Positions 60,489 to 64,000 of a stretch of DNA of 64,000 bases are shown in pieces. The position numbers and the translations under genes are program-made. Origin of the DNA: a bacterium (GTDB taxonomy: Bacteria; Sumerlaeota; Sumerlaeia; SLMS01; JAHLLQ01); the NCBI GenBank assembly GCA_020444065.1, contig JAHLLQ010000001.1, positions 310,001 to 374,000 on the forward strand, read 5' to 3'. Position 1 is the stretch's first letter, and each line of letters begins with the position of its first letter. The notes below the pieces were generated by a model that was given only the letters and a program-made list of their open reading frames with translations, was not told the origin of the DNA and searched no databases.

Positions 60489-62993
60489 TCAGTTCATCGA
60501 CAGCTCAATCACATCGTCCGGATCGTCCATGTCGACGTACGTCGCCCGGTCGTAAACCTGGCCTGTGGTGTCGAGCGCTTCGACTTCAAAAAGATAGGGC
60601 GTGATGCTCGCAACGGCAAAGCCGACTTTGTTGGTTGATCCGGCCTCGCGCTCGGGATCTGGCGGCAATGGCTCCTTCTCGGTGCTGCATCCGTTCCCCA
60701 CAATCACTTGTACCAGTCCCGGCTCGACCCGGCGGCGCTCGTACATGTGATCGTGACCGGACAGAATAAAATCCACGTCGTGCTCCCCCGTCAGAATGGG
60801 CATCAGGATACGCGCATTTCCCCTGTCGGCTCCATGAGAGATCTTGCTCGCGGAAATCGGGTGATGCATCAGCAGAACCTTCCACTTCGAGTCGCAATTC
60901 GCGAGAGAAGTTCGCAACCACTGAACCTGCTCCGGATGGCGTTCGAGCCGTTCGGAATTGATCACAAAGAAGGTCACCAGGTCGTCGCCAAATGTCTTGG
61001 CGTAGTGATCCTGACCCTGCATGTTAAAGCCTGGAAAGTCGAGGATGTCCCTCTCCATTCCGTCGCGCTGATCATGATTTCCCAAAACCATGAGGGTTTC
61101 AATGTCGCGATCTAGAACAGGCTTGAAGGGAACAAGAAACTCGTCCTGCAACACATTCTTGAAACCCTTGTCGCCTTCGAGAATATCGCCAAGAAGGAAG
61201 TAGGCATCAATCGGCTCCACGTCGTGATATTCGGCGACCTCATTCTGAACGCTGGAGTTCTCATCTTCCGCGTACGCTGTGTCGCCGGCAAATGCAATCT
61301 GGATTGAACTCTTGGCAGGCTCAACGGCTGCGTTCGGGTCTCGCAAGAATACCCACAGCAGATCGGACGAGGAAACTTCGTGGAAGGCCTCGATGAAACC
61401 ATTCGCCTTCAGTTCGTCGAAGGGAACATCCTTTCGATCGTCTTCTTCAAGGACAACAACCTGCGGCAAATCCGGATCGTCCAGGTAGGCTTGATCGAAG
61501 TGTGAATAGGACTTCACAGAGTAGTCGCCGTAGACATGGAACTCCGGTTTGGCAGCATCGTCAAATGCGGCAACAACAGGTGGTACACCTTCGGTTTGCG
61601 CCAGAGAAGCCAGCCGCGCTGCGAATGCGCGTGTCGAGCTTTGCGGATCGGTGGACGGCTTCACGATCGTGTAATTCGCCAATCCGAGCAACAGTACAAA
61701 GCCCACCGATCCGTAGATCACATGAGTCAGGTGTGCCCGATGCCGCAACGACCAAACCCCAACGGCAACGGCGGCAATACCGATCCCGGCCATTGCAATC
61801 GTGTTCGGCACACGGAGGTAGAAATACACGGACCAGAAGAGGTCCTGGCGAAAGGCTGCAAGGACGGCCGCCGCGAAGAGCAGCCCGCCCGTTACAATCT
61901 CCAGTATGGAGATCGCAAACGACACGCGCGGGAAGCGTTGACCTTCGGAAACTGCTCGATCGAGCCACCATCCGACAACGAGCGCCATTCCCGGCATCAA
62001 CGGCAGCATGTAGGCGTTCCGTTTTCCGTGCGCGATGCTGAGTACGATGAACGGAATCACAATCCATCCGACAATTCCGGCCATTCCGGTCGGCCATTTG
62101 CCGCGTGTGCGCCACAGGATGATTCCAGCAGGAATCAACAGGATCCCCCATGGTACGAAGATGCTCGTACACAAGTGCGTAAGGTAAAAGTAGAATGGAG
62201 CGCCGTGAGAGCCATTCAGGAAACGTTCGACCGTTTGCTCGTGGATCTGACTGAGGATGAACTCCAATCCGTTCGCGTGAATCAACATCACGAGAACCAG
62301 CGCGATGCCCGCAGCCAGAACAGCCACTCCACCGAGCAGACGAGTCTCACGCACTGGTCTCAGAGACCGTTCCGCGATCGATTCGGCGATGATGGGAGAA
62401 ACGAAGATAATCAGCGCCAGGGGTCCCTTGATGAATGTCGCGGCCACCAGGGCAGCCCACATCACCAAGGCTCGGGCGAGCGGAATGACTTTCTCGCGCG
62501 ATCTCGTCAGCAGGATCGCCATCGCGATCATCAAGGCCCCGGTGAACATCATGTCCAACTGGGCCTTTGGTGCGTCATCCAGGACCTGACCGGTTGTCAT
62601 CAGCACAAGCGCCGCCATCAGCCCGGCCCGATAGCCAAATAACCGGCGGCCAATGACGAAGGAGAGCACAACTGCCAGAACACCAAAGAGTATCGAAGGA
62701 ATTCGGAGGGTCCAGGTGGAGACCTTGCCGCCACTGAGCTTCAACATCCCCGCGAGGAACCAGAATGGCAGGGGCGATTTCTCGTCGTAGGGCTGACCGT
62801 AAATGGTCAGTTGAAACGGGCTGCGGCCCTGGCCCACTTCCTTGGCTACCTGGACATAGCGGCCTTCATCCGGCCCGCGCAGATCCCAGAGCCCAGCGGT
62901 CCCAATCCAGACTAGAGCACAGATCCCGGCCAGAAGCCCGATCGTCCTCCAATCCCGCCGTCCCCAAGCGAGCAACCTGTTTTCTTGAATCAT
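60489..62993 (-). CDS. ArnT-like glycosyltransferase fused to calcineurin-like phosphoesterase
   Basis: This 834-residue fusion has residues 1-450 as a GT39/83-type membrane glycosyltransferase: GPDEGRY at 40-46 with the conserved acidic pair D42/E43, QLDMMF at 145-150 and about 12 helices. It would use a lipid-phosphate sugar in the periplasm. Residues 565-834 are a metallophosphoesterase, with metal ligands in GDT (D571), GDI (D603), GNHD (639-641), HH (710-711) and GHDH (746-749). The phosphatase follows a soluble linker on the periplasmic side. The first motif lacks the His of the common DxH, as in acid-phosphatase-like members. Joint action on a lipid carrier or glycolipid phosphate is an inference. 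Confidence 0.88.
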   Translation of the reverse strand: MIQENRLLAWGRRDWRTIGLLAGICALVWIGTAGLWDLRGPDEGRYVQVAKEVGQGRSPFQLTIYGQPYDEKSPLPFWFLAGMLKLSGGKVSTWTLRIPSILFGVLAVVLSFVIGRRLFGYRAGLMAALVLMTTGQVLDDAPKAQLDMMFTGALMIAMAILLTRSREKVIPLARALVMWAALVAATFIKGPLALIIFVSPIIAESIAERSLRPVRETRLLGGVAVLAAGIALVLVMLIHANGLEFILSQIHEQTVERFLNGSHGAPFYFYLTHLCTSIFVPWGILLIPAGIILWRTRGKWPTGMAGIVGWIVIPFIVLSIAHGKRNAYMLPLMPGMALVVGWWLDRAVSEGQRFPRVSFAISILEIVTGGLLFAAAVLAAFRQDLFWSVYFYLRVPNTIAMAGIGIAAVAVGVWSLRHRAHLTHVIYGSVGFVLLLGLANYTIVKPSTDPQSSTRAFAARLASLAQTEGVPPVVAAFDDAAKPEFHVYGDYSVKSYSHFDQAYLDDPDLPQVVVLEEDDRKDVPFDELKANGFIEAFHEVSSSDLLWVFLRDPNAAVEPAKSSIQIAFAGDTAYAEDENSSVQNEVAEYHDVEPIDAYFLLGDILEGDKGFKNVLQDEFLVPFKPVLDRDIETLMVLGNHDQRDGMERDILDFPGFNMQGQDHYAKTFGDDLVTFFVINSERLERHPEQVQWLRTSLANCDSKWKVLLMHHPISASKISHGADRGNARILMPILTGEHDVDFILSGHDHMYERRRVEPGLVQVIVGNGCSTEKEPLPPDPEREAGSTNKVGFAVASITPYLFEVEALDTTGQVYDRATYVDMDDPDDVIELSMN

Positions 62994-63137
62994 GGGGTAA
63001 CCTTGCCCATCCCAAATGACCCCGATCGTGAATGTTTTTTACGCTTAGTCGAGGCCAGGGACCGTCCTGCGGCCCCAGAGGATCAGGGAGAGCAATTACC
63101 GGGCTCAGATGACCAGCCATGCTTCGAAGACAATGTA

Positions 63138-63470
63138 TCAGAACAGAGGCGACAGTCTTGCGCGCTCCTTCCAGATTGGCTCGCCGCCGATCATTCCCTG
63201 AACATCCTCCATGACGATGAGGGGCTTGGGGGATCTGGGGACGATGAAGGACCCGTACGGATAGACACTGCCGTCGTCCTTGGGCTGTTTTCTATCGATC
63301 CAGCCTGTCTGGTGAGTCTTCGGATCGGATGTTACAGAAACTCGGTCTGCCGATTCCTCGATGGAGGCGACCCGAATTTCTACGCAATTGAAGGACTTAC
63401 CCAGGACTATGGCCAGGACCATGTAGTTCTCGAAGTCCACGACCGGGCATTCGAGCGGATTCATGTACAT
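63138..63470 (-). CDS. PrcB-like domain protein, possibly 5'-frameshifted
   Basis: This 110-residue frame reads PVVDFENYMVLAIVLGKSFN and GSFIVPRSPKPLIV, resembling the PrcB C-terminal domain (protease-complex associated). ATG 63470 has GGAGG eight bases upstream. The homologous pattern seems to extend upstream as SPEEYN, and a signal-peptide frame lies at 63520-63591 in another frame. So this is either a short cytosolic protein or the body of an exported protein broken by one frameshift. Confidence 0.55.
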   Translation of the reverse strand: MYMNPLECPVVDFENYMVLAIVLGKSFNCVEIRVASIEESADRVSVTSDPKTHQTGWIDRKQPKDDGSVYPYGSFIVPRSPKPLIVMEDVQGMIGGEPIWKERARLSPLF

Positions 63471-63519
63471 ATTGTACTCCTCCGGCGATGGCCCACCTTT
63501 GTGTCCGAGTCGCTGGCTG

Positions 63520-63591
63520 CTATGCGAATATCACAACTCCTGAGAGTGTGCAGAAGGCCACAATAGTCAGGATTGCCCCAACTCGTTTCAT
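63520..63591 (-). pseudogene. Orphan signal-peptide frame upstream of PrcB-like gene
   Basis: ATG 63591 opens a frame of 23 residues starting MKRVGAILTIVAFC and ending VVIFA before TAG. A GAGG sequence lies about 13 bases upstream. It has the charge and hydrophobicity of a signal peptide but no mature part. A one-base shift near 63525 would join it to the PrcB-like frame. Confidence 0.5.
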
Positions 63592-63626
63592 GTCACGCAT
63601 CCTCGATAGGAGGGTTGCCAAAGACC

Positions 63627-64000
63627 CTAGTCATTTAGCGAATCAGCCGCCCGGGTCAGTTCCTGTTCAAGCGCAGGATTGGACTCAATGGCCGCCTGCA
63701 GTTCACGCCGCGCGACTTCCAGGTGCCCCTCGCGGCGGGCGATCTCTGCGCGCAGGACGTGGGCGCGGGCGGGATCGCCGAGGCGAACGACCTCACCGAT
63801 GGCTGGCTCGGCGGCCTCGTAGTCTCCGGCAGCGATCGCCAACTCGGCTCGCAGGACCCAGTAGCGCCCGTACCGCGGTCCTTCCTGCCGGCCCGCGCTA
63901 TCGAGAGAATCCGCCGCCTGGTCGAGACGACCCAGGCGGATCGCCAGATAGGCATGCGCCAGGCGCCCGCGCGTTGAGGGCAAGCCTGCTTCCTCCAGCT
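63627..64000 (-). CDS. TPR protein, 5' end outside window
   Basis: About 124 C-terminal residues are visible; the frame continues beyond the last base. TPR-like helix pairs are clear (AHAYLAIRLGRLDQAADSLDSAG, YWVLRAELAIAAGDYEAAEPAIGEVV, AHVLRAEIARREGHLEVARRELQAAI). The C-terminus is RAADSLND. Role unknown; likely a scaffold or assembly protein. Confidence 0.85.
   Translation of the reverse strand, partial: LEEAGLPSTRGRLAHAYLAIRLGRLDQAADSLDSAGRQEGPRYGRYWVLRAELAIAAGDYEAAEPAIGEVVRLGDPARAHVLRAEIARREGHLEVARRELQAAIESNPALEQELTRAADSLND

Noticed and set aside
1-64000. CRISPR array, rRNA operon or prophage
   Set aside because: No regularly spaced repeats, rRNA sequence or phage structural genes were seen on either strand.

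Overview
The window is GC-rich, gene-dense chromosomal DNA of a Gram-negative-type bacterium. Outer-envelope traits include an RND efflux pump, lipoprotein signals, a MacB-like tripartite exporter and an undecaprenyl-sugar type glycosyltransferase. Respiratory quinone is probably made by the futalosine route (mqnC). Sigma-54 regulation is evident. Secreted proteins carry cohesin-like, dockerin, Calx-beta and beta-helix modules. This mix suggests an uncultivated lineage near Planctomycetota, Sumerlaeota or Hydrogenedentota; that placement is a guess from style and not from a marker gene.

Layout. 1-5.2 kb: end of a TPR-like protein, an ammonium transporter with a sigma-54-like promoter, a cohesin-like secreted protein and trpB. 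5.4-11 kb: a Calx-beta/triple-dockerin protein, a membrane protein and a subtilisin-like protease. 11.1-12.6 kb: tRNA-Glu(UUC) followed by a 1.37-kb insert bounded by a 25-bp copy of the tRNA 3' end. The insert carries one TIR/deoxyribosyltransferase-like defence-type gene and no integrase, and the tRNA terminator lies beyond the far repeat. 12.7-24.4 kb: glmS, argF, a Cys-rich protein translationally coupled to a metzincin-type protease, a pair of small zinc-ribbon/membrane paralogues, folP-CDGSH-alcohol dehydrogenase, and dnaB with DnaA-box-like repeats upstream. 24.4-36.4 kb: beta-helix protein, YkgJ-like protein, an ABC/HlyD exporter operon, an SLC13-type transporter, mqnC, a DUF4388 protein and a lipoprotein.

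36.5-43.3 kb: four consecutive paralogous polytopic membrane proteins in one operon, with nearly identical DNA at the gene junctions but divergent bodies. 43.3-50.3 kb: TatD fused to a degenerate radical-SAM-like domain, a secreted protein, ferredoxin, RND pump and a DUF4365 accessory gene.

50.3-55.9 kb: a leftward cluster that looks like a sigma-54 regulon. A PAS-AAA+-Fis activator is followed by two matching dyads, a -24/-12 promoter, and NifX-like, TrmO, DUF89, DUF302, FmdB zinc-ribbon, radical SAM and thioesterase genes. 56-64 kb: pnp and rpsO, a methyltransferase, a glycosyltransferase fused to a calcineurin-like phosphoesterase, a possibly frameshifted PrcB-like gene, and the end of another TPR protein.

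The most promising leads for new biology are the sigma-54/NifX-like operon, the integrase-less tRNA-Glu mini-island, the four-gene membrane paralogue array, the glycosyltransferase-phosphoesterase fusion and the TatD/dead-radical-SAM fusion.
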